From NCBI GenBank assembly GCA_037447655.1, contig JBBHKE010002075.1, positions 172,081 through 236,080 on the forward strand: a stretch of DNA of 64,000 nt, given 5' to 3'. Shown here in pieces: positions 1 through 12,700 of this stretch. The stretch comes from Zygnema cylindricum. Lineage: Eukaryota > Streptophyta > Zygnematophyceae > Zygnematales > Zygnemataceae. A program made the position numbers and the translations under genes. Under the pieces are notes generated by a model. It was given only the letters and a program-made list of their open reading frames with translations, was not told the DNA's origin and searched no databases. Positions within the stretch are counted from its first letter, which is position 1. Every line of letters starts with the position of its first letter.

Positions 1-393
1 TCTATCTAATATATATAAATATTTCTATGTATACATACACAATATGTATCTTTATAAATATATATAATCTATCTATCTCTCTCTCTCCTCTCTCTATATA
101 TATATAATCTATCAATCTATATATATATATATATATGTGTGTGTATATATATATATATGTATATACATATATATATATATGTATATACATACATATATGT
201 ATATGTATATGTACATATATAGATAGATAGATAGGTAGACAGATATATTACATGTACATGTAAATCCTCAATTTTGTCTGTGGGTAGGAGTTCAATGTTA
301 AATGAAACATGGTGAATTGGGAGAACTTTCTGTTTAATCTTTGTGTTCTAAACTGTGTTATATATTCATTGTTCTATGTTATGCGATTTTCAG
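1..393. repeat. AT-rich microsatellite and end of an RDR intron
   Basis: Positions 1-240 are (TA)n, (CT)n and (GATA)n simple repeats. Positions 240-393 are unique AT-rich DNA ending in a pyrimidine-rich stretch and the AG at 392-393 that opens the first RDR exon in the window. I see no upstream RDR exon here, so the intron before that exon is at least 393 bp long. Confidence 0.75.
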
Positions 394-3300
394 TTCTCCG
401 TAATTACGGAGCGGATCTTTCAGGCAAGCGTATGAATCTTATTTTTACAATGTTGGTTTCCAATATCTCGCTCTCGGATCCTTATTTGAGAAATGGGTTG
501 AGAAAATTGCAACAAGATGGGCTTGAGGTAAGACTTTTTGTACACTTTGTTTCCATTGAATTTTCTTGTCGATGCAGATTTCTGTGAACTTTTTATGGGG
601 TGAAGATTTTATGTTTTTCCTTTTCTTTCTTTGTCTGATTAAGGAAAGTCTAGCAGAGGCAACTGAATCCGTATATGTATATGTTTTCAGGCAAACCAAG
701 GATTATAGTAATTTTTCACGATGAAATATCTTTTCGAACGATGAATATTTGGTCGTTTTTAGAGCCACCCGTTTTTTAACTTAACTAAAACCGATGCTCA
801 AATGGAATCGGGATGACTTTAAAAAAAAAAAATGTGACTGGTCGTTGTTGATGATTTTATTTTTGCCAAATTTTTCCCAAAAAAGTAGTCCCATTCAGAG
901 AATCTCTTTTTGCTTGTGACTGCGTTTTTGACGATTGTCTCCCTATAGAGCATATTCATCCTTTCCCTCCCTCTCCCGGCCTCTCTCCCTTCCTCTCTGC
1001 CTCACTCTTTCCCTCCCTGCCTCTCTCGTATGAAGTAAAATTTGTTTGTTTTGCCCCATTTGCCCCAAAAAGTGATGGAATGGCGTCTCCACATAAACAC
1101 ATTTTTTCTTTCCCTCCTTTTCTACCTTCTTCTCTCCCTCCCCCTCGCTTTCTCTCTCTCTCCCTCTCTCGTATGAAGTAAAACCTGTTGTTCCCATTCG
1201 CTTCAACAAGTGAGAGAGGGGCGCCTCCATATAAAGCACATCGTTTCTCTCTCTCTCTCTCTCTCTCCCCTTTTCTCTCTCACTCACGCTCTCTCTCGTA
1301 TGGAGTAAAGTATTTGTTTGTGACCCATTTGCCCAGCAAGTGAGAGATGGGCGCCTCCACACAATGTACTCCATTTTCTCCCTCCATTTCTTCCTTTCTA
1401 TCTCCCTCCCTTTCCCTTTCTCTCTCTCTTCTCTCTCTCTCTCTCACTCTTTCCCCCTCTCGTTTGAAATAAAATTTGTTACTTTTTGTTCCATTTACCT
1501 CAGCAAGTGAGCGACAGGTGCCTCCATAACGCACACCCGTCCTCTCCCTCCTCTCCCTTCCCCTCTCTCAATCTTTCTACCTTTCTCTCTCTCTCTCTCT
1601 CTCTCTTCTCTCCTCTTTACTTCTCTTGTATTAAGTAAAGTCTGTTCCCTTATGTGCCCAGCAAGTGCGAGACGGGCGCCTCCACATCCCCAACACTACC
1701 CGCTATCTCTCTCTCATTTATTTTATCTCCTCTATCTCCTCTCTATCTCTCACTTAATCTATCTCCTCTCTCTCCTTCTCTCTCTCCTTCACAGCAAGTG
1801 CGAGACGGGCGCCTCCACATCCCCAACACATACTACATCATGGGAGTGCCCGACCCCATCGGACTGCTGGAAGAGCACCAGGTCATGGTCCTCAGGTGTG
1901 CACATAAGAGAGAGAGAGAGAGAGGGAGGGAGGGAGGGAGACAGAGATAAAAGAGGGATTGGAGAGGAGGGGGGGAGAGCGAGAGAGGGAGGGAGGGGAG
2001 AAGGGGAGGGAGGGTGAGAGGAGAGGGAGGGGAGGGAGGAAGGAGGGAGATATCAATGAATATAGAGGGGCAGTGAATGTTTGTCAAACGGGTTCGCTTA
2101 TGAATTTTAAATCCATATTGAGGTAACAGGTGCTTTGGAAGAATTCAAGGATCCGCCATCATGTATTCCGGTCATGCTTTCCCTTAATCAACTGAGATCA
2201 TCAGTTTATCATAAAGTCTTATCCGGTACAAAGGGGAGATGGCGTAGAGGGAGAGATAATTGAGAAAGAAAGGTAGCCTTCACTCGGCAAGAAGGTTAAC
2301 TAAGAGAGAGCATGAGAGAGGAAGGGGAAGAAAGGAAAGGAGAAAGAGAACACTCTTTTGAATGGGCCGTTATTGTCCAGCAGAGAAGGAAGGAGAGAGT
2401 GTGGAGAGTGTCTCGTGTATCGCCATCCCTCTCGTTTGATGAGCAGCGTCCGGCGATTGTGTGCTGTTGATTCCTCGGAGATCATGGAGATCCTGGGACC
2501 CACAGCCTCCTTCTGTATCGTTTTTTCCACAAAGGGGAGGAGATCTGTCACCGATACTATGGGGGGAGGCGATCTCGACGGGGATTTTTTTTGGGTCACT
2601 TTTCATCCTGAAGTAAGAGAGAAGGCTTGCTGTTTTTTCTTTTCCTCTTCCCTTAATTTGTTAGTGAAGTTGACCTCCTCGAGCAGCTTTGACATGATGT
2701 GATGTTTTTTTATCTTGGATAAAAGGAGACGGATATTCAATAGTTGTTGTAGACGTTACATGTTGATTCAAAAATTGTAGAGAAAATTTGGCTTGTTGGA
2801 AAGTTGCTTTTTTGAGGTAAGACTGAAAACCCACATCAAAAGACCTTATCTGTTTTACATCTGCTTTGGGGAAAGGATAATGATGTCATGACTTCAAAAA
2901 TTTGATGTGGTGCCACGAGTTGTGTCGTGATATTACGTGGTGTAATCTTATGCGAAACGTCTTATTTTATGAATCTGTTTGCATCTGTTTTTAGAATGCA
3001 AGGGGTTTTTGCTTTTGCAAGAATTTTTGAAGGTTTACAAAGGTTTAACTAACTTAAAATAAATCATTTTGACAATGTTTTCTTATTTCTGTTATTTTAT
3101 TATTGTTGTTTTTTCATTTTAATGGAAACAGCTTGTTAGTTCGTTTAAAAATGAAGAGCCGAAACCTTCGCCTGGTCGACTTTCTCAATCTCGAACATTG
3201 CCTATCCCTGACAATATTGAAAGACGAGACGACCTTTTGATTCAAACTTTTGCACGAGCACGTTGTACGAGGTGAGTATCTATGCTTTACAGAACAATAT

Positions 3301-6300
3301 TTCAATCTCACTTTAGGTTGGTTAGTTTGTCTTAATCTAGAGTAATACTTTCAACTTAAGTTGTTTTGTTTTATGTTCAAAATTTCAGATAAGCACATTC
3401 CACGAGGTGAGAGCAATATTTCCATCTCCAGTGTTTTCGTTTTTTCTTATATTCAGAGGTTATGGTCTTAAACCAGAAGTATATTTCAAACTTGACAAGT
3501 TTTCGTTTTAAAGGGCAAGGAGCATTTATGTGCCAGATTTTGTGGAGAATGTTCAAATGTTTTCGGGGCTCTTCAGATTTATGTAAAACGACTATAGGTT
3601 GACTAAGGTTTAATTTGCAGGCGTTCGCCCCTAAATTGGCATTACCATGTCGGCATCTCCTTTAAGAGCGTAAAAGTGACTTATGTCTCCTCTATTTGAT
3701 TATTCTTTTGGTGTTTTCTTGAGAAATCGGCTCCTAAAAATCATAAAGTTCCACAGTAGATGTACTGATAGGAGTAATTTTCAGTTTCGAAAATGCTTTT
3801 TGTCGACACAAATCTTGCGGTTCCAAACGTTTACATAGTGTTATGGGTTTTCATCTGATTCAATCCTTTTCAATGTTAAATTTCATATTTTTTGTCAACA
3901 CTTGGGCATATAAAACACAATGGAGCTTGCATATGCATTATTGGAAATGGTTGTAACTAGTCGGTTAGGTTGTAGGAAACTATACATCATTTGATTCTCG
4001 TTTTGAAAACCAAACAACTAAGTCTTCACTTGGGAAGATATTCTAATCATGAAGCGATTCTAAGCTTGACTTGGAATATATTTGAAAGTAGGTTGACAAC
4101 GTCTTTCTTGACCTCTAGTAACTATGGTAGGGATAGTTTTTTCTTAAAAATAAATGCAGCAGAAGCTAGTAATATTAGTAAATTGTAGCTCATGTTTTTT
4201 TGTTTAACGTTTGCTATGAAGGAACAAATTAGGAAACATCAGCAACCTCTTATTAGCGTGGATGGACCACTTGGGACCCAATCATCTCAAATGCCTTCAA
4301 CTAAACGAGCTTTACGAGTCTCAATTGGACTCGGCAAAAACTGGAGAGGAGGTGAGAGAATAAAATCTTATTCTATGAGCACCGGAAGTTGTGGATCAGT
4401 ATGGATGCCACTGTTGGATTTTCTGTTCTATCCTTGTGCAAAGTGGTCTCGTTTTTAGTCATGTCTAGCCTGTCTCCTGTCGGATTTCCAATTTCCGCTG
4501 CTTACTGTCTACTCTCCAGTCTGTTTACTGGCCGATGTCCAATGTGCAATGTCCAATGTCAAATGTCTAATGTGCAATGTCCAATTCGCCATATCCAATG
4601 TCCAACGTCCAATATGCAATGAATTTCCAATGTGCAACGTCCAATGTCCACCAAAATGTCCAATGTGCAATGTTCAAAGATGACTGTTTACTGTCGAGCC
4701 TTTCTGCCATCTAATGTCCAATATCCGATGCTTGATGTTTCATTCAACGCCAATTGCCCATGTTTGTAGTGGTGCAGGTGTCGGTTCCCTTCGCTTTAAG
4801 GGATCCTCCCTGGCCCCACTTCATGGAGAAAGAAGGCAATGCCAAGCTGTCCACATCCATTGCGGGAGTTATTTATGACTACACAAAGGGCTTCCTTGTG
4901 CCCAGTGGTATTTTTTGGCAATCAATAATTTTTTGTGCACAGCTTGAAATTTCTATAAAAACCCTTTTATGTCCCTAAAGAATTATAGGGATCTCGGGAT
5001 TTTTGCTGATTAAATATATAGATTTTTGGAGCTTTTAATTCTCACGAATTTTTCCAAACAGTAATCTGAGCTTTCCATCTTTTAGTTGGAGTTTGAAGCC
5101 AAATTCTATTTCATAAACTACCTTCTATCTTTTCCTGTAAATTAAAAAAATATCTATGCGAAAAGGAAGGGGAAGTAAATGAAGGGAAGAATCCAGGCAG
5201 GAGAGTGGGGAGATATTAAAACCTGTCCCAGGAATGATTAAGAGAGGATTGAAAGCAAACAAAAATAGAGGAAAGGAGGGAAACAAAAAAGGATGGGAAG
5301 AGATTTGTCGCTGGTCGAATCTCATGTAGTCTAACCGTCCAAAATACAAAAAATGTTATTTTTAAACAAAGCACGGAGGCCTACAAAATGCATTGACTAG
5401 ACATGTTTGTTCTTCAAATGTACCAATGAAGTTCATGAATCCAGTGTGCATCGCAAAACTGCCTAAGATGATGATCATCGACTATCACCTGAGCGGTGAA
5501 ACCGATGTACTTTTTTTGACAGTTTTTTATACACTTCTTGATTGTTTTGCAGAAGCATTACAAGGTCTTGACCACGATCCAGACCTTGTTCTCTCGGAGA
5601 GAGAGGAGTGGCCGAGAGAATTGGAGGAAGCCCAAAGAATTATGAAAAGATATAATTTTGAAATTTCTAAAGCATGTGATCTTGCTGGAACAGAAAAATC
5701 CCAACGATGCGCCCAAATTCAAGAGAATTTTCAAAAGGTGAGGCACTCGTCATTTTGAGGACATCCACCAAGTGAAGTTTTGATGTTTTATATCAAATTC
5801 TTACAAAATTCCCTTTCCTTCTATTCAAAAAAAGTACCAACGTTTTTCTCTTTCTTTTCTAAAGTACACAAATTATGATTCCATGTGCCCTTTCTTGTGC
5901 GTATTTGTTCAATGTTGCAGTATTGGTGGAATTGTTTTTTCCATTTTTTTTTCCGTTTTCTTGTTCAGGAACTGTACAACGGGTGGCGTTGTACTTTTGA
6001 AGAGCCTATTGCTCCTTTTCGTCTTCTTCTCCGGGCAAGTGCAATGTACTTCGTAAGCTACAAACATGCTCAAGAAAAATTGCATATAAAACAACAAAAC
6101 GGAGAATTTAGTACTATAGGAACCCTCTCTATGTCTTTTGCTGATCTCCTAAAACTCGATAAGCATCCAGTTACATTTCCGTGGGAGGTCGCGGGGTTTC
6201 TTCTTTGCGAACTCAAATCTAGAAGAGGTAAACCTCGACTCTACGATATTAATGCAGTATTTGAATCATTTAGAAAGAAAAGGAAGAAAAAAAAAGATTT

Positions 6301-6304
6301 GTAG
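394..6304 (+). CDS. RNA-dependent RNA polymerase, copy 1 (3' eight exons; 5' part outside window)
   Basis: This gene encodes the C-terminal half (about 461 aa) of a eukaryotic cellular RDR, which turns single-stranded RNA into dsRNA for siRNA production. Exons are 394-527, 1795-1895, 2384-2612, 3132-3271, 4222-4351, 4778-4907, 5553-5737 and 5969-6304, all joined by GT/AG sites in matching phase with no internal stop. Exon 2384-2612 holds the catalytic motif [12 protein letters not shown]. Exon 1795-1895 gives [15 protein letters not shown], and the terminal exon gives FPWEVAGFLLCELK. Order and wording resemble plant RDR3/4/5 (gamma), but those usually read DFDGD. The C-terminus is very basic (KKRKKKKDL). 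The gene converges on a second copy at 9404-28666 with the same exon lengths. Clade assignment is inference; RDR identity is secure. Confidence 0.9.
528..1794 (+). repeat. RDR copy 1 intron with tandem decoys of the next exon's 5' end
   Basis: About five degenerate units of 130-170 bp lie at roughly 1020-1690. Each has a CGTATGAAGTAAA-like stretch, CT-rich DNA, then AAGTG(A/C)GAGA.GGGCGCCTCCACA. The last part is the acceptor AG plus the first ~30 nt of exon 1795-1895. Exon-like cores sit near 1066, 1205, 1337, 1505 and 1660, and the true exon starts at 1795. The best decoy (near 1660) is nearly identical to the exon for about 33 nt, including the CAG. CT-rich DNA in each unit supplies a polypyrimidine tract. 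Confidence 0.85.
2384..2612 (+). CDS. RDR copy 1 catalytic exon (DLDGD)
   Basis: This exon contains the RDR palm signature. CLVYRHPSR is followed by [21 protein letters not shown], with the three acidic residues of DLDGD expected to bind catalytic Mg2+. The acceptor could be either of two adjacent CAGs. The second one (exon starts 2384) keeps the phase and the 229-bp length seen in copy 2. The donor GAA|GTAAGA is at 2612. At roughly 80 percent amino-acid identity to copy 2, this is one of the best conserved exons. Confidence 0.92.
4535..4750 (+). repeat. ATGTCCAATGTGCA minisatellite in RDR copy 1 intron
   Basis: An imperfect tandem array built from TGTCCAATG / TGTGCAATG words fills part of the 426-bp intron between exons 4222-4351 and 4778-4907. 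A related array on the sense strand (TGTCTGATG, TGTTTGATG) occupies the homologous intron of copy 2 (about 11800-12180). This suggests the array predates the gene duplication. Confidence 0.8.
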
Positions 6305-9300
6305 TAAAAGGATGTGACATGGACAAGCAATGTTGTCCCTTTACATCCCAATTTGAAATCCAAATATTATATTAGATTGACGATTTTGTTCAGCGTTTCC
6401 TTTTCCTTCCTTCAATGTATATCATTTTTTGGAAAGTAAAGGTTCTATTGTGAATATCATGTTTAGTGGTAATTGATATTTTTGGCCTTAAAACAAAGTT
6501 GAGAATGCTTTCCAGTATTCTTTGGGAGCATCAAATATCTCGGTTGATAACCAAATTCACTACAAAATGTTGTTAAAGTTTTTAAAAACTGTTTTTATCT
6601 CCATTTTGTTTCTCTGAACCAAGATTAGAAGTAATAACACCAAAACAAACCCCATGATGTGTATTCTTTTAGCTAATAGTAGTTCTTGGTGTACACCATA
6701 AACCATTGTTGCATTTTTTTAATGAAAGTTGAACTCATGGGAGGTACATGAGCCATAAAGGATGTATTGTAATGATGTCTAAAGAAGGTGAAAGTGAGAG
6801 GAGAGTAATGGGAGTTACAATTTATTCATGTGAAACTCACCAAAAAACATAATAAGGGCTTTATCAAGAAAGCCCGTTTTGGCATTGTCGCCCCTTTTTG
6901 GACCCATGTTTTACCATCGCGCTTCTTAATAAAGTCTTGTTGTATTACTATGGTAAGCCATTTGAGTAGCCATATATTAAAGGAAACAAATGAAACAAAG
7001 GGACGAAATAAATGCAAGGAAAAGCCAAAATGCTAAAAAACGCCATTTGAGTAACCATAAAGTAACGGAAACAAAAGGAAGGAAAAGCCATAATACTAAA
7101 AAAACGCATTCGGATGTGATAACCATTTATGGAGCTTCTTTAATAATAATTTTCAGAACCACGTGGTGGTATACCATTGAATTGAGTACATGAAAAAAGA
7201 AAGAAAAAAAAGAGGAAAGAAAGGAAAAACAGAACCAAAGTGAAATGTGTCCCAACAAAAAGATCAAACAAACAAAAAAAAGCACATTACCAGGAAAAGA
7301 AAAACATCATTTCAAGAGACAACGATTGGATATCCGTGATTGGTTTGAAACTCAAAACATTTTTTTTTTTTTTTTAGTAAAAGAGTAGACGTTCCATTAC
7401 TCTTATATGAAGGAGATGGTTTGGTAACATTCTCAAAAAGAGTGTTTTTTTTTTTCCACAGACTATTGTTTTGTCTAAAGCTGGATTCCTATTTTTCTAC
7501 CGGAACTAGGTAGTGTTAATAACAATAAAAAAAGGGAGTTCCTAAGGATATATGTGAAAGTGTGGATAAATTTCTTAAGCGATTTGTCTAAAACTGGTTT
7601 CCTATATTTTTGGGACTAGGAACTAAAAAAAAAAGGAGTTTCTAATGAAACATGTGAAAGTGTGGACAAATCTTATAAACGATGTTCTCTTTCCATTCCG
7701 AGGCACAAATATAATTTTTGTCCTAAATCAACAAAGCCCGTAAAGACATTATCTAAAACTAAAACAAAATAGCAGACAAAAACTTTGGTTCATTTTTTTT
7801 TGAAATATGGTACACGTGGAATTGTACCGAGGTAAGTCTCCAAAAAAGTTCTAACTCATTTGCATATATACTGTGAAATAAAGTTTGAGTTTCAAAATTA
7901 TTGAATATTTCGGTCTCGTCTTATCAGATAAGAATTTTCCTTTCTAAATTAGGGCCATCTCTAATGACTTAAAGGTGGAGGTTGAAAAATAACCAAATGG
8001 TTTTAGTCAATTGCAAAAACAATCAATGTTTGTTCTTTGTCCCCTTCCAACGTATTTCTTGTCTAAGACATATTATAATTGTGTTTTTCTTTTAAGAATT
8101 GTAAACATCCAAGCATCTTCGTTTTTTAGTTTACTTTGGTGATTTAAACGGTTTGGTTTTATTTAATTTAATTATTGTTACCATTATTATTTATTTATTT
8201 TTTCGGTTTGGTTTTGCTCTTCTAGATTCAAGCAAGTATTGACATTACTTAAAGGCGGTTTTTTTGCAAAATTGTGCAATTTTTTACAAGTTGTGAGAAA
8301 AAACAAAGTTCAAAAATAAATAAATAAAAGAGTGATTTCTTTTGTATCAAATTCTTACACTCAATGCATAGTTTAAAACTCTTGTCCTGAATTTTTACTA
8401 TATCACCCGTCAAGCTTAAAGTTAGTAAAATATTAGCGTCAACACTTTATTATAATTCTCCACACTATATTGTGTGTTACAACGACCCTCATCGTGAGCT
8501 ACTTGGTGGTATTTAAACTAATTTATGATTCGGGGTCAAAAAACTTACTCTCGAATTGAATGGAGAGGGAGAGGATGGAAAGGGGGAGGGAGAGTGGGAA
8601 TGGGAGAGGGAGAGGAGAACGAGAGGGGGGGGGAGGGGGGGGGTGGAGGAAGAGAAAGAGGGAGGTGATGGAGGGGACGACGGAGGAAGGGAGAGGGAGA
8701 GAATGATCGACTCTTAACAGCGATGGTCACTGTAGCTTACCACAGACTTTCAATGCTACCGAAGATGATATTGAAAACTTTGACGTTGCATAAAATATCG
8801 TAACAATACAATACTATATTAAAACATGCAAAATCGATTTATCAAGTATTAGTAAGACAACTTCGACATTTAAAATTATATTTCACTTACAAACAGAAAA
8901 CTTCGCAAGTAAAGGAAAGTGAAACTCTTGACAAATCCAAACATTTGAAACTATTGGAATCTATTTGAAGAATACATCGTTGTATATTTCTATGTTTTTG
9001 CTACACCGTTATTTTTCTTTCTTAGTTGACGTTGCTATTGTTAGTTTTATGTACAATATTGTACGAAATTGTATTATGTACACCAAATTGCCGCTTTTTG
9101 GGAATTACTTCCTAATCAAGTACTTACAAATTCTTGACTTTTAACTCCAAAAAATGTGAAAGAGGTGAGAATGTAGTTTTTGTCAAATGTCCAATACATG
9201 AATTTTTGTATTGGACATTCCTAGGGAATTTTTTTTATTTCAAAAGGCTATCAAAAACTGTACACTTTTTTCCTCACTTAAAAAAAATTGAGGTACAAAA

Positions 9301-9403
9301 TCTGTACGACCTTCACTACTTCATTTTTGTTTTCTAGTGGAAATGATGCTTTTTGGTGAACTCGATTTCTCCAACCCATATTCTTTGCCTTTTTTTTCCC
9401 TTT
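6305..9403. other. Intergenic region between convergent RDR genes
   Basis: No gene is supported here. The region is AT-rich. It holds a ~75-bp imperfect direct repeat at about 6957-7105 (GCCATTTGAGTA words), a ~125-bp direct repeat at about 7465-7690 (TTGTCTAAA..TGTGAAAGTGTGGA), and a purine-rich tract at 8560-8700. Both RDR genes should terminate transcription inside it. Readthrough from either side would make antisense RNA of the other copy. Confidence 0.7.
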
Positions 9404-9766
9404 TCAACTTGATTTCTTTGACACATCTTCTTTGTTTTTTTTTTCTTTCGTCACGCATTCTATCACCGCTTCTGACGAAAAAAAAACTCCACCTCTCATT
9501 CTCGCTTTGAGTTCACATAGAATGTCTCCGGCGACCTCCCACGGAAAACTTACCTGGTGCTTATCGAGTTTCAAGAGATCCGTGAAGGAAACGCAGAGTG
9601 TTTCCATGTTTTGAGATTCTCCAATTTGTGTAAGGTTTTGTCTCTTTTGCATTTTTTTCTGGGCTTCTTCATAATTGACAAAATATACTGCACTCGCTCG
9701 AAGAAATAACCAACGAGGGGGAGTATTTTCGAGAGGGGGAGAGGGATACCATCCATTATAAAGTTC
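9404..9766 (-). CDS. RDR copy 2 terminal exon
   Basis: This exon encodes ELYNGWYPS...[16 protein letters not shown]...[17 protein letters not shown] and a basic tail ending KEDVSKKSS. It matches the copy 1 terminal exon closely through the WEVAG motif, then the two tails diverge. At 363 bp it is longer than the 336 bp of copy 1. Its acceptor TTTTTAG is preceded 106 bp upstream by a second acceptor copy with an ELYNGW start that quickly meets a stop. Confidence 0.88.
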   Translation of the reverse strand, partial: ELYNGWYPSPPLENTPPRWLFLRASAVYFVNYEEAQKKMQKRQNLTQIGESQNMETLCVSFTDLLKLDKHQVSFPWEVAGDILCELKARMRGGVFFSSEAVIECVTKEKKNKEDVSKKSS

Positions 9767-12700
9767 CTAAAAAGGAAACAAAACGACAAATTAAAAAAAC
9801 TAGAATAAAAAAAAAGGAAAATTAGAGGAGAAGAAAGAAGAAGAGGAGAGGGATCCATCCGTTGTAAAGTTCCTAAATATGAAACACACAAATTACCAAA
9901 AAAAAGAAAATCAACAAAAGAAAATCAACAAAAGAAAATAAAAAAAAGAAAGAAAACCACATGAGAAGGAAAAAGAAAAAGAATGGGATACTTCACATGC
10001 ATAAAATCAAAAATGATACAAAAAAACATAAAGAGCGACAAAACTGTCACAACCGCATAAAGATAATAAAATACAAACTGAAACAAACCACACAAAAAAT
10101 AAACCCACTTTCTTCCAAATGTGAATGACCCACCTTCTGAATTGCTCTAGAAAAAACCCTCAAAAACCCTCAAAATCTCTCTCACCTTTTTGAATTGTTC
10201 TTGAACTTGTGAACAACGAATTTTTTTTAAGTTTTCCGAAGAATTCAACGCTTTTGACATCGCAGCGTTGTACCGATTCATCATTTTTTTTGCCGAAAAA
10301 ACTTCTCTCGGCCAATCGCCCCACTCCGAGAGAACCATTTCCGCGTCAATTTCCACAATATTTTTTAATTCTTCCGAAAAAACAAAAAAGACAAAAATAC
10401 AAATAAACAAATAAACGAAAAAACAAAGAAAAAAACAAAAAAATGAAAAGATTCAGTTGAAAAAATGTGTAGAACCTAAAGAATAAATATTGTGTCACAG
10501 TCTTTACCCTTCATAATTATATAGATTTCTCGGACTTCTTTTCAACAATTAGAATTTAAATTGACAACCTTTTTTTTTTCTTTTGCATTTCTTGGCCCTT
10601 TTTTGGGTTTGCCAAAGGATGTTATCAATCATTTTTCAGACCATGAAAGAAGTTTAATTCTTATAACAAGCTTCATGGATCCCATCTAACAATTACACTA
10701 CTTTCTCTCCCTCTCTCTTCACTCTACATCTTTCCTCTCTCTCCTCCCTCGGGTCTTTCCCACACAGCTCCCCGTCTTTCATTTCTATGGCCACATACAT
10801 ATGTATACATATATATGTATATATATATCTATATATATATATATATATATACATATACATATTCATACCTAGTCCTCCCTCACTCCCTTGAAATCATTTT
10901 TAACTTTCTCTCCTCAAATGAGGATGAAATGAAATGGCGACGAATTCAGAGCCCATCTCTATTAGTGTTAAATGCCGTTTAACTACTCGTAAAATGTTTA
11001 ACACTACCAGTCATGGGCAGTGTACCATGTCTGAGGAGCTTAAGCTTATTAGTCTCTAATAATAAGTTTCAAGAAACGAAGGAGTAGAAGCTGAATACTT
11101 TTCAAAAGATTTTAGGCGCCCAAGTTTCCGAGGCGTCTAAACTAAGTAACTTCCATCGACTTCTAAGAAATAAAGGAGCCAAAGATTCATATTTTTCGAA
11201 AGGATAAAAGGTAAAGTTGCTCAAACTGGAGGCAGAAGTTCAAAAAAAATTGGAACTCAACTTGCCAAGGAGTTAAACTTAGTAACTTCGTTGAATTTTA
11301 AGAAGGAAAGAAAAAAGAGAAAAGAGGAGCCTAAGATTCATATTTTTGAAAAGGTTTTAACAAGTCAGGTTGCCCTACCTGGAGGCAAAGTTTAGACTTA
11401 GTAACTTGCGTTGCAAAGAAATAAAGAAAGCCTAAGATTCATATTTCCCAAAAAGTTTTAAAAGAATGATTTCCCAACAGGTTTTAACAGAATGATTTCC
11501 CAAAAGGTTTTAACAGAATGATTTCCCAAAAGGTTTTAACAGAATGATTTCCCAAAAGGTTTTAACAGAATGATTTCCCAAAAGGTTTTAACAGAATGAT
11601 TTCCCAAAAGGTTTTAACATAATGATTTCCCAAAAGGTTTTAAGTTGCCCTACCTGGAGACAGAATGCAACCCTTCACATAGTCATAGATGACTCCAGCA
11701 ATGGACCTGGAATGCCTTACTGTGCCTCGGTGCTCCATGAAGTGAGGCCATTGACGGGGCTGCAAATTCAACGGAATTGACACCTACATAGAAAGACATA
11801 GAACATCGAAAAATTAAACATCAGAAGTCGAACATCACATATCGGACGTCAGACATTGAACAGTACACTTCGAACATCAGAAATCAAACGTGGGACATCG
11901 GCAATCGGCCATCGGCCATCAGCCATCAAAAGTCAAACATCAGAAATCGAGCATAAAATATCAGACATCGGACATTGAACATTATCAAAAATCAAACATC
12001 AGACATCAGACATGTACATCGAATATCGACCATCAAAAGTCAAACATCGGAAATCGCGCATCGGATATCGGACGTTGAACATTAGACATTGAGCATCAGA
12101 AATTAGACATAAAAAATCAGACAATAAAAATCGATCAGAAATCAATCGTCAAGCATCCAACATCAGACATCGGAAATATCTGATCCGAGTATTGTCGGAA
12201 AATAACCAGTTTGATACGCAAACTGATACATGTTTGATAATGAATAGTGCTATCCCACAATAAATTTTGAATCCCTAATCACGGTACAGTGGTCAGTGGT
12301 TCAAGTTCTTCTTTATTTCATTGGATTAGAGACTCTCTTGAGATGATACAAAATTTCAAAAATTGTAGGATCTACATCAAAGTTTTCAATCATATATAAA
12401 TATATCAAAACTGACATTTGTGCTAAAAAAAGTGTAGTTTTTTAAATCGGAAAAGGTTAAGAAGATAAAATCAATTTGGGGATTTTTTGTAAAAAGAATG
12501 TCGCTAACAACGAACTAATAATGACACAAGACCGCAAAGTCGCAATGGATTTATTGTAAAAAATGATAACGAATCATTATTTCTGTTACTATTGCAATAA
12601 GTTGTCCGACAATTTATATCAAAATGTGGCTTACAAAAGAAAATATGTTAATAGTCTTCTTAAATATAAGGTTTCACAATCTTCTTACCTCTGCCCCTGA

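Noticed and set aside
943-2087. Several open frames of 80-140 aa on both strands
   Set aside because: They are translations of CT/GA-rich repeats and of the exon-edge decoys. The real coding piece is exon 1795-1895.
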